From Stenotrophomonas maltophilia (GTDB lineage Bacteria; Pseudomonadota; Gammaproteobacteria; Xanthomonadales; Xanthomonadaceae), in NCBI RefSeq assembly GCF_002205165.1, contig NZ_NIVS01000022.1, positions 1 to 64,000 of the forward strand: a stretch of DNA of 64,000 nt, in the 5' to 3' direction. A program made the translations under genes and the position numbers. A model generated the notes under the pieces. It was not told the origin of the DNA. It did no database searches and saw only the letters and a list, made by a program, of their open reading frames with translations. Shown in pieces: positions 1 through 9,831 of this stretch (the first letter of the stretch is position 1; each line of letters begins with the position of its first letter).

Positions 1-42
1 CCCTCTTTTTCCGCTCCGGATTGGCGCTCCGGGCAAACCTAT

Positions 43-108
43 CGGGACCCGCCGCAAGTACGTCCCTGTAGGCTCGTATGCTGCCATCCATGGCAGCACA
101 CGGTCCCG
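43..108. repeat. Hairpin repeat element, copy 1
   Basis: A 66-base element bounded by short inverted ends (CGGGACC at 43-49, GGTCCCG at 102-108). Its inner perfect stem TGCTGCCA/TGGCAGCA lies at 79-98. Bases 47-78 recur exactly, in reverse orientation, at 459-490. It looks like a dispersed non-coding repeat and no reading frame inside it is convincing. Confidence 0.6.
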
Positions 109-160
109 GCCTGGTAATCCCGCCGCGCCTCCGATCGTGTGCTGGTGGGGAGGGGAGAGC

Positions 161-183
161 AGCCGGGCATGGCCCGGCTCTAC
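161..183. repeat. SMAG-like REP hairpin
   Basis: A perfect 8-bp stem (AGCCGGGC at 161-168 with GCCCGGCT at 172-179) is followed by CTAC at 180-183, so on the minus strand it reads GTAG plus hairpin. Stem-loops bordered by GTAG are the defining feature of the SMAG repetitive extragenic palindromes of S. maltophilia. Family membership is inferred from this form only. Confidence 0.5.
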
Positions 184-235
184 CCGTTCTGATGGAATGC
201 GCAGGCGCCTTTGCTCGTGTCGAATCCTGTTGGTC

Positions 236-259
236 GAGCGGCAGAGCGGCAGAGCGGCG
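236..259 (+). repeat. Three tandem copies of GAGCGGCA
   Basis: An 8-base unit is repeated three times, the last copy ending in G instead of A. It lies in the gene-free left end of the window. It is a simple-sequence tract with no evident function. Confidence 0.6.
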
Positions 260-406
260 AATGAATTTATCGATTGAGCCAACGTTCGACTTCGCGATGA
301 AGGTTGCGCTCCTTGAGGCATCTTGATCGCGACACTCGGTGTTCAGCGCGATACCTCAGGCACGCAGTAATTCCGCTTCTACCAACCGCATTACGTGATC
401 TGTCAA

Positions 407-516
407 TGCGGAGAGGCGCAGCCCATTTCAGGACCGTAGTGCGCCATGGATGGCGCACTACGAGCCTACAGGGACGTACTTGCGGCGGGTCCAGAAATGG
501 GTTGCGCCTCTCCGCA
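407..516. repeat. Hairpin repeat element, copy 2, with long outer arms
   Basis: Inverted relative to the copy at 43-108. The core (431-492) has GGACC/GGTCC ends, an inner palindrome around GTGCGCCATGGATGGCGCAC, and the 32-base block shared with copy 1. Outside the core, 407-433 pairs with 490-516 with about two mismatches, so the whole 110 bases can fold into one long hairpin. The form resembles a MITE or large REP-type element. No transposase is nearby. Confidence 0.6.
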
Positions 517-542
517 AACACAGAGAAAACAGAGACGCTGCC

Positions 543-570
543 GTTTTGCGTTTTGCGTTTTGCGTTTTGC
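543..570 (+). repeat. Four tandem copies of GTTTTGC
   Basis: A 7-base unit is repeated four times exactly, followed by the degenerate copy GCATTGC. It lies just beyond the 3' end of the RDD gene. Apart from the repeats listed here, bases 1-592 show no gene I can support. Confidence 0.7.
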
Positions 571-592
571 GCATTGCGGTTGGCAGTTGCCT

Positions 593-1069
593 TCAACGCT
601 TCGGCAACCGCACAACCCGTGTCCCGCTGGCCCGGTCATGCCAGGTCAGCCGCTGCCGATCCACCAGCGCCCACCAGAACCCCAGCCCGGCCGCCAACAC
701 CGACAGCGACCCCACCGCATAGCGCCGCCACAACTGCCCGCGCGTCGGCACCGTGCCGTCCAACGACACCACCCGCAACCGCCACGGCCGCATCCCCAGC
801 GTCTGCCCACCACGACGCCAGCTCATCGTCGCGTACAGCCCCGTCACCACCCAGCAGCACGCCCACAACGCCCACTGCCATGCACTGAACGGTGCGATGT
901 TCTCGCGCTCCGCATGGCCGCTCAACGTGTAGATCGCCACGAACACCGCACCGAGCAGCATCCACAACGCCAGCGCCGGGAAGAGGTCGTACAACAGCGA
1001 CAACAACCGCCACAGCAGCAACGATGCAGGGCGATCAGCAGCAGGGGACGACAGCGCGGTATCGGTCAT
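593..1069 (-). CDS. RDD family membrane protein
   Basis: A 158-residue inner-membrane protein of the RDD family, whose molecular role is mostly unknown; some members have been linked to ion or solute transport. About three hydrophobic segments are visible: residues 22-50, 65-82 and 118-135. The family motif [17 protein letters not shown] lies at about 85-101. I start at the ATG at 1069 (MTDTALSS); an in-frame ATG four codons upstream is possible. It is divergent from xerD with only 71 bases between the start codons, so the two genes share a promoter region. No partner gene indicates a specific function. Confidence 0.8.
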   Translation of the reverse strand: MTDTALSSPAADRPASLLLWRLLSLLYDLFPALALWMLLGAVFVAIYTLSGHAERENIAPFSAWQWALWACCWVVTGLYATMSWRRGGQTLGMRPWRLRVVSLDGTVPTRGQLWRRYAVGSLSVLAAGLGFWWALVDRQRLTWHDRASGTRVVRLPKR

Positions 1070-1140
1070 GTTCCGGAGCATACCCGGCCCGCCGCCCGCG
1101 TTCGATGGCCCACGCGTGTTCCGCTCCGTATGCTGTCCAC

Positions 1141-2118
1141 ATGTCCGACGCCACCACCCCCGCCCTGCGCCGCCAGCTTGTCCAGCACCTGCCCGCGCTG
1201 CGCGACGACGACAACGTCCGCATCCAGCGCTTCCTCGACACCGCCTGGGCCGAACACGGCCTGGCCCGGGCCAGCCTGGACAGCTACCGGCGCGATCTCG
1301 AAGGTCTGGCGCGCTGGCGTGATGGCGCCACGGGGGGCTTGGCCGGGCTCGACCGCGCCGCGCTCTTCGATTACCTCGCCTGGCGCTCGCGCCATGGCTG
1401 GTCGCCACGCAGCAACGCCCGCCTGCTCTCCGCCCTGCGTGCCTTCTTCGCCGATGCCGTGCGCCGCGGCGAGCGCACAGATGACCCCAGTGCGCTGCTG
1501 GACCCGCCCAAGCTGCCGCGGCTGCTGCCCAAGGCGCTGGCCGAAAGCCAGATCGACGCCCTGCTGGCCAGCCCTGACATCGAGACGCCGCTCGGGCTGC
1601 GCGACCGCGCCATGCTGGAGCTGATGTATGCCGCGGGCCTGCGCGTGAGTGAACTGGTCAACCTGCCAGCCAATGCCGTCAACCTGCGCCAGGGCGTGCT
1701 GCGCGTGACCGGCAAGGGCAGCAAGGAGCGGCTGGTACCGCTTGGGGAAGAATCCCAGCACTGGCTTGAGCGTTATCTGGGGGAGTCGCGGCCGCAGCTC
1801 ACCGGCAAGCGCAACGTGCCGACGCCGCAGGATGGCGCCGTGCCGATGTTCCTGGAGCCCTCGCTGCACCCGCTCAGCCGCCAGCAGTTCTGGGGACTGG
1901 TGAAAAAATACGCGGTCCTGGCCGGGATCGATCCGGTCAGGATCAGCCCGCACGGCCTGCGCCACAGCTTTGCCACTCATCTGCTCAACCGCGGCGCCGA
2001 CCTGCGCGCGCTGCAGATGCTGCTGGGCCACAGTTCGCTGTCCACCACCCAGATCTACACGCTGGTCGCCCGCGAACACCTGCAGAAACTGCACGCCAAG
2101 CACCACCCGCGCGGCTGA
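1141..2118 (+). CDS. xerD: Tyrosine recombinase XerD
   Basis: Site-specific tyrosine recombinase which, with XerC, resolves chromosome dimers at dif under FtsK control. The 325-residue product has an N-terminal SAM-like DNA-binding domain (about 20-110) and a C-terminal catalytic domain. The catalytic set is complete: Arg in GLRVSELV (about 167), Lys in [18 protein letters not shown] (His271, Arg274), His297 in LLGHSS and the nucleophile Tyr306 in TTQIYT. It ends [10 protein letters not shown], as XerD proteins usually do. I start at ATG 1141; the frame is open further upstream but overlaps the divergent gene. There is no clear Shine-Dalgarno, and a TATGCT box at 1129-1134 suggests a very short leader. 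The following gene is dsbC-like, as in other Xanthomonadaceae. Confidence 0.95.
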   Translation: MSDATTPALRRQLVQHLPALRDDDNVRIQRFLDTAWAEHGLARASLDSYRRDLEGLARWRDGATGGLAGLDRAALFDYLAWRSRHGWSPRSNARLLSALRAFFADAVRRGERTDDPSALLDPPKLPRLLPKALAESQIDALLASPDIETPLGLRDRAMLELMYAAGLRVSELVNLPANAVNLRQGVLRVTGKGSKERLVPLGEESQHWLERYLGESRPQLTGKRNVPTPQDGAVPMFLEPSLHPLSRQQFWGLVKKYAVLAGIDPVRISPHGLRHSFATHLLNRGADLRALQMLLGHSSLSTTQIYTLVAREHLQKLHAKHHPRG

Positions 2119-2224
2119 GGGGGCGGGCAGAACCGGGCCGCGCGTCACCGTTCCACTGCGGTCCAGCTGCGTGAGCAGGCAGCTGTGCGAGAATCCAGCC
2201 TGACCTCTTACACCGGAATGCTCG

Positions 2225-3010
2225 ATGCTCCGTGTTGCCATTGCGGCGCTCTTCGGCGCGCTCAGCCTGACTGCCTGCGCGCAGCAACCGTCCGCTCCGG
2301 CGGCCACATCCACTGCCGCCGCCCCGGCCCCGGCCGCTGCCGGCGATGCCGACCAGCGCGTGCGCACCGCGCTGCAGCAGCTGGATCCGACCTTCAAGCC
2401 CGATTTCATCGGGGCCGCGCCGTTTGCCGGTTTCCGCGAGGTGCTGGTCGGCGGCCAGGTGCTGTACGTCTCCGATGACGGCCGTTACCTGATGCAGTCC
2501 CAGCCGTACGACATCCAGAACAAGGCGCCGGTCAGCAGCCAGGGCCTGCTCAGCTACCGCCGCAAGCTGCTCGATGGCGTGCCGCACAACGAGCGCATCG
2601 TGTTCGCTGCGCCGAATGCGAAGTACACCGTCAGCGTCTTCACCGACATCGAATGCGGTTACTGCCGCAAGCTGCACCAGGACATCGCCGAGCTCAACCG
2701 CAACGGCATCACCGTGGAATACCTCGCGTTTCCGCGCATGGGCCTGGGCAGCCAGGACTACACCGACATGATCTCGGTCTGGTGCGCGGCCGATCGCAAG
2801 CAGGCCTTGACCGCGGCCAAGACCGGCAAGGCGGTCACCCCGAAGAACTGCACCAATCCGGTGGCCATGCAGTACAAGCTTGGCCAGCAGATGGGCGTCA
2901 ACGGCACGCCGGCGATCTTCGCCGCCGACGGCACCCAGCTCGGTGGCTACCTGCCGCCGGCCCAGCTCAAGGCGGCGCTGGAGCGCGTCTCGGCAGGCGG
3001 TAGCCGCTGA
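2225..3010 (+). CDS. dsbC: DsbC/DsbG-like thiol:disulfide isomerase (probable lipoprotein)
   Basis: Periplasmic disulfide isomerase of the thioredoxin-fold DsbC/DsbG family that reshuffles wrong disulfides in exported proteins. The 261-residue precursor begins with a hydrophobic signal ending in a consensus lipobox (LTAC at about 15-18), so membrane anchoring is predicted, unlike soluble E. coli DsbC. An Ala/Pro-rich linker follows, then a DsbC dimerisation-like region (about 40-110) and the thioredoxin fold with active site CGYC (Cys144, Cys147). Two further cysteines, in SVWCAAD and KNCTNP, match the structural disulfide of DsbC. It has its own terminator and is probably expressed alone or with xerD. 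Its clients could include the disulfide-containing chitinase encoded next door; that is inference. Confidence 0.88.
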   Translation: MLRVAIAALFGALSLTACAQQPSAPAATSTAAAPAPAAAGDADQRVRTALQQLDPTFKPDFIGAAPFAGFREVLVGGQVLYVSDDGRYLMQSQPYDIQNKAPVSSQGLLSYRRKLLDGVPHNERIVFAAPNAKYTVSVFTDIECGYCRKLHQDIAELNRNGITVEYLAFPRMGLGSQDYTDMISVWCAADRKQALTAAKTGKAVTPKNCTNPVAMQYKLGQQMGVNGTPAIFAADGTQLGGYLPPAQLKAALERVSAGGSR

Positions 3011-3015
3011 AACAG

Positions 3016-3045
3016 AACGCCCCGGCCAGGCCGGGGCGTTTTTTT
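3016..3045 (+). terminator. Rho-independent terminator of dsbC
   Basis: A 9-10 bp GC-rich stem (ACGCCCCGG / CCGGGGCGT) with loop CCAGG is followed by seven T residues. It ends the dsbC transcript before the convergent chitinase gene. Confidence 0.9.
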
Positions 3046-3099
3046 CACTCGGCGGGAGCGCCCTGCTCGATCAGCGGGGCCGCGTCCCGCGCCACGGCA

Positions 3100-5208
3100 T
3101 CACTTCAAGCCGTCGCTGATCGCCTTGGTCAGGGTGCCCTGCGCATCATCGCCACTGAACTCCCAGAAGAACGCACCGCCCAGGCCCTGTGTTTTCACAT
3201 AGCCCATTTTCTCGGTAACCATCGCCGGCGTGTCCAGACTCCAGAACGTGGTGCCGTTGGAGATCCACGTGGCCTTGGCGACGTTGTCGGTGTAGACCGG
3301 CCAGTTGAGGTTCTTCAGCACCTTCCAGTCTTCGATGCCGGCTTCGTAGGTGCCCGGCGCAGCCCCGCTGGCGCTCTTGTAGAGGCCGTTGTTGCCGCTG
3401 GCCACACCGGTCCAGCCGCGCCCGTAGTAGCCGATGCCCAGGTTCAACTTGCTGGCCGGCACCCCGCGGCTGAGGAAGGCCTCCATCGCATCATTGCTGT
3501 TGTAGAACTTCTGGTCACCAGTGGAGGGATCGGCCGGTGAATCGAACAGCGCCGAGTGGTGGTTGGTCTGCGGATCCCACGCGCCGTGGAAGTCGTAGGT
3601 CATCACGTTGATGAAATCCAGGTACGGGTGGTAGCTGGCCGGATCGGTCACGCGGATCTTGTCCACGCCTGCGCCCACGGCGACCGTCAGCAGCAGGCCC
3701 GGCCGCACCGCATCGAGCTGGCGGCGGAACTCGGCCAGCAGCGCGGTGAAGTTGGCGTTGTCCGCCGGCGTGCCGCAGCTCAGCCCGCAGGCCACCGGGT
3801 ACTCCCAGTCGATGTCGATGCCATCGAACACGCCGAGCGCGGCACCTGCGCCGCCCGCACCGTCGGCGACCGGCAGGTTGCCCTTGATGTAGGCATCGAT
3901 GCACGAGGCCACGAACGCCTGCCGGTTGGCCGGCTGCGCCGCGCTGGAGAAGCCGCGCGACCAGGTCCAGCCGCCGAGCGAGATCAGCACCTTGATGTTC
4001 GGGTGCTTGGCCTTGAGCTGCTTGAGCTGGTTCCAGTTGCCGCGCAGCGGCTGGTCCCACGTGTCGCCCGTGCCACTGACGCTGTCGCCGGCAGCGAAGG
4101 ATTTGCCATAGTCGGCATACGCATCGCCGCCCACGCCGGTGTTCGGGTCGGAGGCCTGGGTCACGCCCACTTCGCAGCGGTTGTTGCGCACATTGCCGAA
4201 GGCATAGTTGATGTGCGTCAGCTTGGCGGCCGAGCCGCTGGTGTCGATGTTCTTGACCTGGTAATTGCGGCCGTAGATACCCCATTGGGTGAAGTAGCCG
4301 ATCACGCGTTTGTTGCCGCCCCCGCCGCCGCCGGCGGCCGTGGTCACGCTGATCGAGCCGCTCTGCGCCGAGGCGTTGCCAGCGTTGTCGCGCGCGCGCA
4401 CGGTGTAGGTGTAAGCCGTGCTCGCGGTGAGGCCGCCATCGGTGTACTGGGTGGCACTGGGTGAGCCGACCAGACTCCCGTTGCGGTACACGTCGTAGCC
4501 GGCCACGCCGCTGCCGCCGCTGTTGTCGGTGGCGGCGTTCCAGGCCAGGTTCACCGTGGTGGCGGTCCTGGAAGGTGAGGCCAGCCCACCCGGCACGCTG
4601 GGCGGGGTGGTGTCGTTGCTGGCCGCGGTGACGGTCACGCTGACCGTGGCCGAGGAGGTCACCGCGTTGTTGTTGTCGGTGGCCACCGCCTTGAAGGTGT
4701 GGCTGCCGGCCGAGGCGTTGCTCCACACCACGCTGTAAGGCGCGCTGGTGTCGATGCCCAGCGAGGTGCCGCCACGGAAGAACTCGACCTTGCTGATGCT
4801 GCCGTCGGTGTCGCTGGCATTGGCGCTGACGGTGATGCTGCTGCCGGCGGTGAAGCTGGCCCCGGCCGTGGGCGAGGTCAGTGCGACGCTGGGTGGCTGG
4901 TTGCTGCCGCTGCCATCGCAGGCGCCCAGGTTGGTGTAGTAGGGCGCGCCGGCCGGGTGGTCGGGCGGGGCGTTCCAGATGTCCTGGTTGGCGCGGTACA
5001 GCACGCCGCCTTTCTGCAGGGTCTGGCCGGCCAGGTAGATGGCCGCGCCGTTCCATTCGGGTACCCCGGTACAGTTCGCGGCCTGCACCAGCGTGGGGGT
5101 GCCAGCGGCAGTGGCCAGGGCCAAGGCGAGCAGCCAGCGCTGTCGGCGCGGCATGAGGGCGGGGAAGGAAAACGATGTCACTGCACGGCGCGCAATCGGG
5201 TCTGGCAT
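3100..5208 (-). CDS. Secreted modular GH18 chitinase
   Basis: Extracellular chitinase of glycoside hydrolase family 18, cutting beta-1,4 bonds in chitin. The 702-residue precursor has an extended signal peptide (to about residue 43), a CBM5/12 chitin-binding module (about 46-96, WNGAAIYLAG...WNAPPDHP), an Ig-like Big/PKD-type module (about 104-192), a fibronectin type III domain (about 198-288), a Gly-rich linker and the GH18 barrel (about 297-702). The catalytic signature FDGIDIDWEYP (DxxDxDxE) lies around 463 and SLGGWTWS matches the SxGG strand. I start at ATG 5208, preceded by GGAG; the internal Met at 5154 has no ribosome binding site. It is a likely Xps client. A LacI-type palindrome about 130 bases upstream suggests carbohydrate control. 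Confidence 0.93.
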   Translation of the reverse strand: MPDPIARRAVTSFSFPALMPRRQRWLLALALATAAGTPTLVQAANCTGVPEWNGAAIYLAGQTLQKGGVLYRANQDIWNAPPDHPAGAPYYTNLGACDGSGSNQPPSVALTSPTAGASFTAGSSITVSANASDTDGSISKVEFFRGGTSLGIDTSAPYSVVWSNASAGSHTFKAVATDNNNAVTSSATVSVTVTAASNDTTPPSVPGGLASPSRTATTVNLAWNAATDNSGGSGVAGYDVYRNGSLVGSPSATQYTDGGLTASTAYTYTVRARDNAGNASAQSGSISVTTAAGGGGGGNKRVIGYFTQWGIYGRNYQVKNIDTSGSAAKLTHINYAFGNVRNNRCEVGVTQASDPNTGVGGDAYADYGKSFAAGDSVSGTGDTWDQPLRGNWNQLKQLKAKHPNIKVLISLGGWTWSRGFSSAAQPANRQAFVASCIDAYIKGNLPVADGAGGAGAALGVFDGIDIDWEYPVACGLSCGTPADNANFTALLAEFRRQLDAVRPGLLLTVAVGAGVDKIRVTDPASYHPYLDFINVMTYDFHGAWDPQTNHHSALFDSPADPSTGDQKFYNSNDAMEAFLSRGVPASKLNLGIGYYGRGWTGVASGNNGLYKSASGAAPGTYEAGIEDWKVLKNLNWPVYTDNVAKATWISNGTTFWSLDTPAMVTEKMGYVKTQGLGGAFFWEFSGDDAQGTLTKAISDGLK

Positions 5209-5336
5209 GGTCGGTCTCCGATCAGGTGGGCGCATGCCGCCGGGATGGCGGCATGCGTGCAGCAGGTCCGGGCGCCGGTGAGAGAGGCCGGCAACGACAT
5301 GGGGGACGGACAGCACCGGGCACTGGGCCAGGTGGT

Positions 5337-5350
5337 GATAACGTTGTCAT
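5337..5350. promoter_or_regulatory. LacI-family-type operator candidate upstream of the chitinase
   Basis: TGATAACGTTGTCA is a 14-base palindrome with one mismatched pair and a central AACGTT, the form typical of LacI-family sites. It lies 129-142 bases upstream of the chitinase start and about 150 bases upstream of purL. A regulator of chitin or N-acetylglucosamine use is the natural candidate, but no regulator gene is in the window. Confidence 0.4.
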
Positions 5351-5457
5351 GTAATCCCGGCGCAATCCGTGAACCAGCGCATGGTTCGGGCGTGAACGCC
5401 CCTGGCCCCCTGCTTGGGCGGCCGATCCCCCGGGCCGGGCCGCGGCGGCCGAGTTGG

Positions 5458-5463
5458 GTACAA
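5458..5463 (+). promoter_or_regulatory. -10 box of purL
   Basis: TACAAT lies 35 bases upstream of the purL ATG. I see no good -35 hexamer at the right distance. Its position rules out the in-frame TTG at 5454 as a start codon. Confidence 0.55.
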
Positions 5464-5498
5464 TAGTGGGCCCCGTTCCCAACCACGGTTCCCCGGAC

Positions 5499-8400
5499 AT
5501 GATGGTCCTCGAGGGCGCATCCGCCCTTTCGCCGTTCCGCCGCGAACGTCTTGAATCCCGCCTGCAGTCCCTGGCCGCCGATCTGCGCATCACCGGTGCC
5601 TGGCATGTCTACTTCATCCAGACCGAGGGCGATGCGGCCCCGGACCCGGCGATCCTGAGCCGGATCCTGGAAGCCCAGCCGGACCTGGCCGGGCGTGAGG
5701 ACGGGGCGGTGTCGCGCTTCGTGGTGCCGCGGTTGGGCACGCTGTCGCCGTGGTCGAGCAAGGCCACCGAGCTAGTCCGGGGCGCCGGGCAGCCGATCCG
5801 CCGGGTCGAACGCGGCCTGCGCATCGATCTGGCCGGCTGGCCGGCCGACGCGGCTGCGCAGGAGGCGGTGATCCGCGCCCTGCACGACCCGATGACCCAG
5901 TCCGTGCTGGCCGAGACTGCCCAGGCGCAGGCGCTGTTCAGTGCCCCGGCCCGCGGTGAGCTGGAACGGATCGCCCTGGATGACCTGGAGGCAGCCAACA
6001 GCCGCCTCGGCCTGGCCATGGCCCAGGACGAGATCGACTACCTGCGCCAGCGCTTCGGCGAACTGGGCCGCAAGCCGTCGGACGTGGAACTGATGATGTT
6101 CGCCCAGGCCAACTCCGAGCACTGCCGCCACAAGATCTTCAATGCCAGCTGGACCATCGACGGTGCCGACCAGTCGCACTCGCTGTTCCGGATGATCAAG
6201 AACACCCACCAGCAGACCCCGCAGCACACGTTGAGCGCGTACAGCGACAACGCCGCCGTGGTCGCCGGTTTCCCGGCCGCGCGCTATCGCCCGGACCCGG
6301 CCACCGGTCAGTACCGCAGCGAAGCCGTGGTCGATTCGGCGTTCTGCATCAAGGTGGAAACGCACAACCACCCGACCGCGATCGCCCCGTTCCCGGGCGC
6401 GGCCACCGGTGCGGGCGGCGAAATCCGCGATGAAGGCGCGACCGGCCGCGGCGGCAAGCCCAAGGCTGGCCTGACCGGGTTCTCGGTCTCGCACCTGCGC
6501 ATCCCGACCCTGCCGCAGCCGTGGGAAGCGCCGCGCGCGCTGAACCCGCGCATGGCCCCGGCGCTGGACATCATGCTGGACGGCCCGCTCGGCGGCGCTG
6601 CGTTCAATAATGAATTCGGCCGCCCGAATCTGCTGGGCTACTTCCGCAGCTTCGAACTGCCTGAAGGCGAGGGCCTGACCCGCGCGTACGATAAGCCGAT
6701 CATGCTGGCCGGTGGCCTCGGCGCGATCGACCAGAACCAGGTCGAGAAGCTGCGCCTGCAGCCTGGCGATGCGGTGATCGTGCTCGGCGGCCCGGCGATG
6801 CTGATCGGTCTGGGCGGCGGCGCCGCCAGTTCGGTGGCCTCCGGTGAAAGCGCTGAAGACCTCGATTTCGCCAGCGTGCAGCGCGACAACCCGGAAATGG
6901 AGCGTCGCTGCCAGGAAGTGATCGACCGCTGCGTCGCCCTCGGCTTGGACAACCCGATCCGCTGGTTCCATGACGTCGGCGCGGGTGGCCTGTCCAACGC
7001 GATTCCGGAATTGCTGCACGACTCCGGCGTGGGCGGTGTGATCGATCTGGGCAAGGTGCCCACCGATGACCCGTCACTGTCGCCGATGCAGTTGTGGTGC
7101 AACGAATCGCAGGAACGCTATGTGCTCGGTGTGCCGCAGGCGCGCCTGGCCGAGTTCGCCGCGCTGTGCGCACGCGAGCGCTGCCCGTTCGCCGCGGTCG
7201 GTGTCGCCACCGCAGAAGAGCGGCTGGTGGTGGCCTATGGCGCGACCGTGGGCAACACCCCGGCCGATGCCCCGATCGACCTGCCGATGGACGTGCTGTT
7301 CGGCAAGGCGCCGAAGATGCACCGCGACACCGTGCACCCGGCGGCGCCGCGCTGGCCGGCGCTGAAGACGGCCGGGCTGGACCTGCATGAAGCGGGTCTG
7401 CGCGTGCTGGCGCATCCTTCGGTGGCCTCGAAGAACTTCCTGGTCACCATCGGTGACCGCAGCGTCGGTGGCCTGACCGCACGCGAGCAGATGGTTGGTC
7501 CGTGGCAGCTGCCGCTGGCCAACGTCGCCATTACGCTGGCCGGTTTCGACACCGTGGCCGGTGAAGCGATGGCGATCGGCGAGCGCACCCCGCTGGCCCT
7601 GCTGGATGCGGCCGCCTCGGCGCGCATGGCCGTCGGTGAAGCGATCACCAACCTGTGCGCGGCCCCGGTCGATGCACTGGAAACGGTGAAGCTGTCGGCC
7701 AACTGGATGGCTGCGGCCGGCCATCACGGTGAAGACGCACTGCTGTATGACGCGGTGCGTGCGGTCGGCATGGAGCTGTGCCCGCAGCTGGACCTGAGCA
7801 TTCCGGTCGGCAAGGACTCGTTGTCCATGCAGGCGCAGTGGCAGGCCGACGGCCAGGCGCACAAGTCGGTGTCGCCGGTGTCGCTGGTGATCTCGGCGTT
7901 CGCGCCGGTTGCCGATGCCACCGGCCAGCTGACCCCGCTGCTCGACCGTGACGCCGACAGCGAGCTGTGGCTGATCGGCCTGGGCGCCGGCAAGCAGCGC
8001 CTGGGCGGCTCGATCCTGGCCCAGGTGCACGCCGACCATTCCGCACTGCCGGCCTTTGCCGGTGCCGTGCCGGATCTGGACGACGCACAGCGCCTGCGCG
8101 CCTTCTTCGAACTGATCCGCGATGCGCGCCAGGCCGGCCTGCTGCTGGCGTACCACGACCGCAGCGATGGCGGCGCGTTTGCCGCGCTGTGCGAAATGGC
8201 CTTTGCCTCGCGCCTGGGCCTGGACATCACCCTGGATGCCTGGGGCGATGATCCGTTCCGCAGCCTGTTCAATGAAGAGCTGGGTGCGGTGGTGCAGATC
8301 GCCAAGGAAGACCGCGCCGCGTTTGCCGATCTGGTCGAGCGTCATGCACTGACCGAATGCGCGCAGCGCATCGCCCGCCCGACCACCGCACCGGTGGTGC

Positions 8401-9383
8401 GCGTCTCGCTGCAGGGCGAGAGCCTGGTGGAGTGGCGCTGGGAGGCGCTGTTCGACGCCTGGTGGTCGGTCACTCACGCCATGCAGAAGCTGCGCGACAA
8501 CCCGGACAACGCCGACCAGGAGCGTGCCATCGCGCGCAACTTCAACGCGCCGGGCCTGAAGCCCAAGCTGACCTTCGATCTCAACGAAGACGTGGCGATG
8601 CCCTTCATCAACACCGGCGCGCGCCCGCGCGTGGCGGTGCTGCGCGAGCAGGGCGTCAATGGCCAGATCGAAATGGCCAACGTCTTCGAACGTGCCGGCT
8701 TCAGTTCGTTCGATGTGCATATGAGCGACCTCATCGAAGGCCGTGTCGCGCTGTCCGATTTCACCGGCCTGGTTGCCTGTGGCGGCTTCAGCTACGGCGA
8801 CGTGCTCGGTGCCGGCCGCGGCTGGGCGACCTCGGTGCTGGAGCGCAGTGCGCTGCGCGATGCCTTCGCCGCGTTCTTCGCCCGTGAGGACAGCTTCGCG
8901 CTGGGCGTGTGCAACGGCTGCCAGATGATGAGCCAGCTCAAGGACATCATCCCCGGTGCCGAGCACTGGCCGCAGTTCCGCCGCAACCGCAGCGAGCAGT
9001 TCGAAGCGCGCACCGCATTGCTGGAAGTGGTGGAATCGCCGTCGATCCTGCTGCGCGGCATGGCCGGCTCGCGCCTGCCGGTCGCGGTGGCGCATGGCGA
9101 GGGCCAGGCGGTGTTCACCAATGCGGTCGATCAGGCAGCGGCGCGCGTGTCGCTGCGTTACATCGATGGCGACGGCAATGTGGCCACCCAGTACCCGCTG
9201 AATCCGAACGGCTCGCCCGACGGCATCACCGGCCTGACCACCACCGATGGCCGTACCACGATCATGATGCCGCACCCGGAGCGCACCCCGCGTGCGATCA
9301 ACCACAGCTGGCATCCGGAAGATTGGAACGGTGATTCACCGTGGCTGCGGATGTTCCGCAACGCAAGAGTATGGTGCGGCTAA
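5499..9383 (+). CDS. purL: Phosphoribosylformylglycinamidine synthase PurL (large, single-chain form)
   Basis: Catalyses FGAR + glutamine + ATP to FGAM, the fourth step of de novo purine synthesis, in the cytosol. At 1294 residues it matches the fused proteobacterial form. It has an N-terminal PurS-like domain, a linker helix region, two PurM-like ATPase halves ([24 protein letters not shown] around 290; [18 protein letters not shown] around 670), and a C-terminal class I glutaminase with nucleophile Cys in GVCNGCQMM and the His/Glu pair in MMPHPERT. The start is ATG 5499 ([14 protein letters not shown]), matching family N-termini. It is monocistronic, with its own promoter box and terminator, and its neighbours are unrelated to purine synthesis. 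Confidence 0.97.
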   Translation: MMVLEGASALSPFRRERLESRLQSLAADLRITGAWHVYFIQTEGDAAPDPAILSRILEAQPDLAGREDGAVSRFVVPRLGTLSPWSSKATELVRGAGQPIRRVERGLRIDLAGWPADAAAQEAVIRALHDPMTQSVLAETAQAQALFSAPARGELERIALDDLEAANSRLGLAMAQDEIDYLRQRFGELGRKPSDVELMMFAQANSEHCRHKIFNASWTIDGADQSHSLFRMIKNTHQQTPQHTLSAYSDNAAVVAGFPAARYRPDPATGQYRSEAVVDSAFCIKVETHNHPTAIAPFPGAATGAGGEIRDEGATGRGGKPKAGLTGFSVSHLRIPTLPQPWEAPRALNPRMAPALDIMLDGPLGGAAFNNEFGRPNLLGYFRSFELPEGEGLTRAYDKPIMLAGGLGAIDQNQVEKLRLQPGDAVIVLGGPAMLIGLGGGAASSVASGESAEDLDFASVQRDNPEMERRCQEVIDRCVALGLDNPIRWFHDVGAGGLSNAIPELLHDSGVGGVIDLGKVPTDDPSLSPMQLWCNESQERYVLGVPQARLAEFAALCARERCPFAAVGVATAEERLVVAYGATVGNTPADAPIDLPMDVLFGKAPKMHRDTVHPAAPRWPALKTAGLDLHEAGLRVLAHPSVASKNFLVTIGDRSVGGLTAREQMVGPWQLPLANVAITLAGFDTVAGEAMAIGERTPLALLDAAASARMAVGEAITNLCAAPVDALETVKLSANWMAAAGHHGEDALLYDAVRAVGMELCPQLDLSIPVGKDSLSMQAQWQADGQAHKSVSPVSLVISAFAPVADATGQLTPLLDRDADSELWLIGLGAGKQRLGGSILAQVHADHSALPAFAGAVPDLDDAQRLRAFFELIRDARQAGLLLAYHDRSDGGAFAALCEMAFASRLGLDITLDAWGDDPFRSLFNEELGAVVQIAKEDRAAFADLVERHALTECAQRIARPTTAPVVRVSLQGESLVEWRWEALFDAWWSVTHAMQKLRDNPDNADQERAIARNFNAPGLKPKLTFDLNEDVAMPFINTGARPRVAVLREQGVNGQIEMANVFERAGFSSFDVHMSDLIEGRVALSDFTGLVACGGFSYGDVLGAGRGWATSVLERSALRDAFAAFFAREDSFALGVCNGCQMMSQLKDIIPGAEHWPQFRRNRSEQFEARTALLEVVESPSILLRGMAGSRLPVAVAHGEGQAVFTNAVDQAAARVSLRYIDGDGNVATQYPLNPNGSPDGITGLTTTDGRTTIMMPHPERTPRAINHSWHPEDWNGDSPWLRMFRNARVWCG

Positions 9384-9426
9384 TACTGCGCACCGCCTCA
9401 AAATCGAGGCAGTGAATATCGCGTGA

Positions 9427-9459
9427 AGAAACCGCCGGCATGTCCGGCGGTTTTCTTTT
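9427..9459 (+). terminator. Rho-independent terminator of purL
   Basis: The stem AAACCGCCGG / CCGGCGGTTT with a five-base loop is followed by TTTTCTTTT. Confidence 0.9.
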
Positions 9460-9831
9460 GTATGCCCGACAACATGATCGGTGCCAATGAGTTACATCGC
9501 GTTACAACGTGAAAACGCGTTATGGCGATTGCTCACATGTATCTAACAAACTCACGCAATTACACGTCGTTTTTGTGACGCAGTGCGCGGTCATATGAAT
9601 TTCAATGTCAAAGTCTTGACGTTGTTCAAACTGTACGTTAACACTGGATCCTCATTTCGACAGCGTTCAGTTCCACAGTAACCGCATGGATGGCGTGCAC
9701 GCTGTAGGTATCTGCCAGCCATTGCGCACAACGCAGTAAATCAAGCGAAAAACGCCCCCAGGGGAGTTGGACCACGCGGTCCGGCGTTGGCGTCGCTTTG
9801 CCTAAAACCAGCCTAATCAGGAGCCGCATCG
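9460..9831 (+). promoter_or_regulatory. AT-rich leader and promoter region of the trimeric autotransporter
   Basis: This gene-free stretch is clearly more AT-rich than its surroundings up to about 9660. TTGACG at 9616-9621 is a good -35 candidate, with weak -10 choices (TTAACA/TAACAC) near 9638-9644. That would give an untranslated leader of roughly 180 bases. A good ribosome binding site (CAGGAG) precedes the start codon at 9832. No open frame here looks real. Confidence 0.4.

Noticed and set aside
78..592. Several open frames in the left end
   Set aside because: They run through hairpin and tandem repeats, lack ribosome binding sites and show no recognisable protein features.
892..1140. 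N-terminal extension of xerD
   Set aside because: The frame is open upstream but overlaps the divergent RDD gene. The added residues are Arg/Pro-rich and not part of XerD proteins.
5454..5498. TTG start for purL at 5454
   Set aside because: It overlaps the TACAAT promoter box, and the family N-terminus begins at the ATG at 5499.
7074..9314. Long minus-strand frame opposite purL
   Set aside because: It is a shadow of the conserved purL reading frame, rich in Arg, Gln and His as expected for antisense of GC-biased codons.
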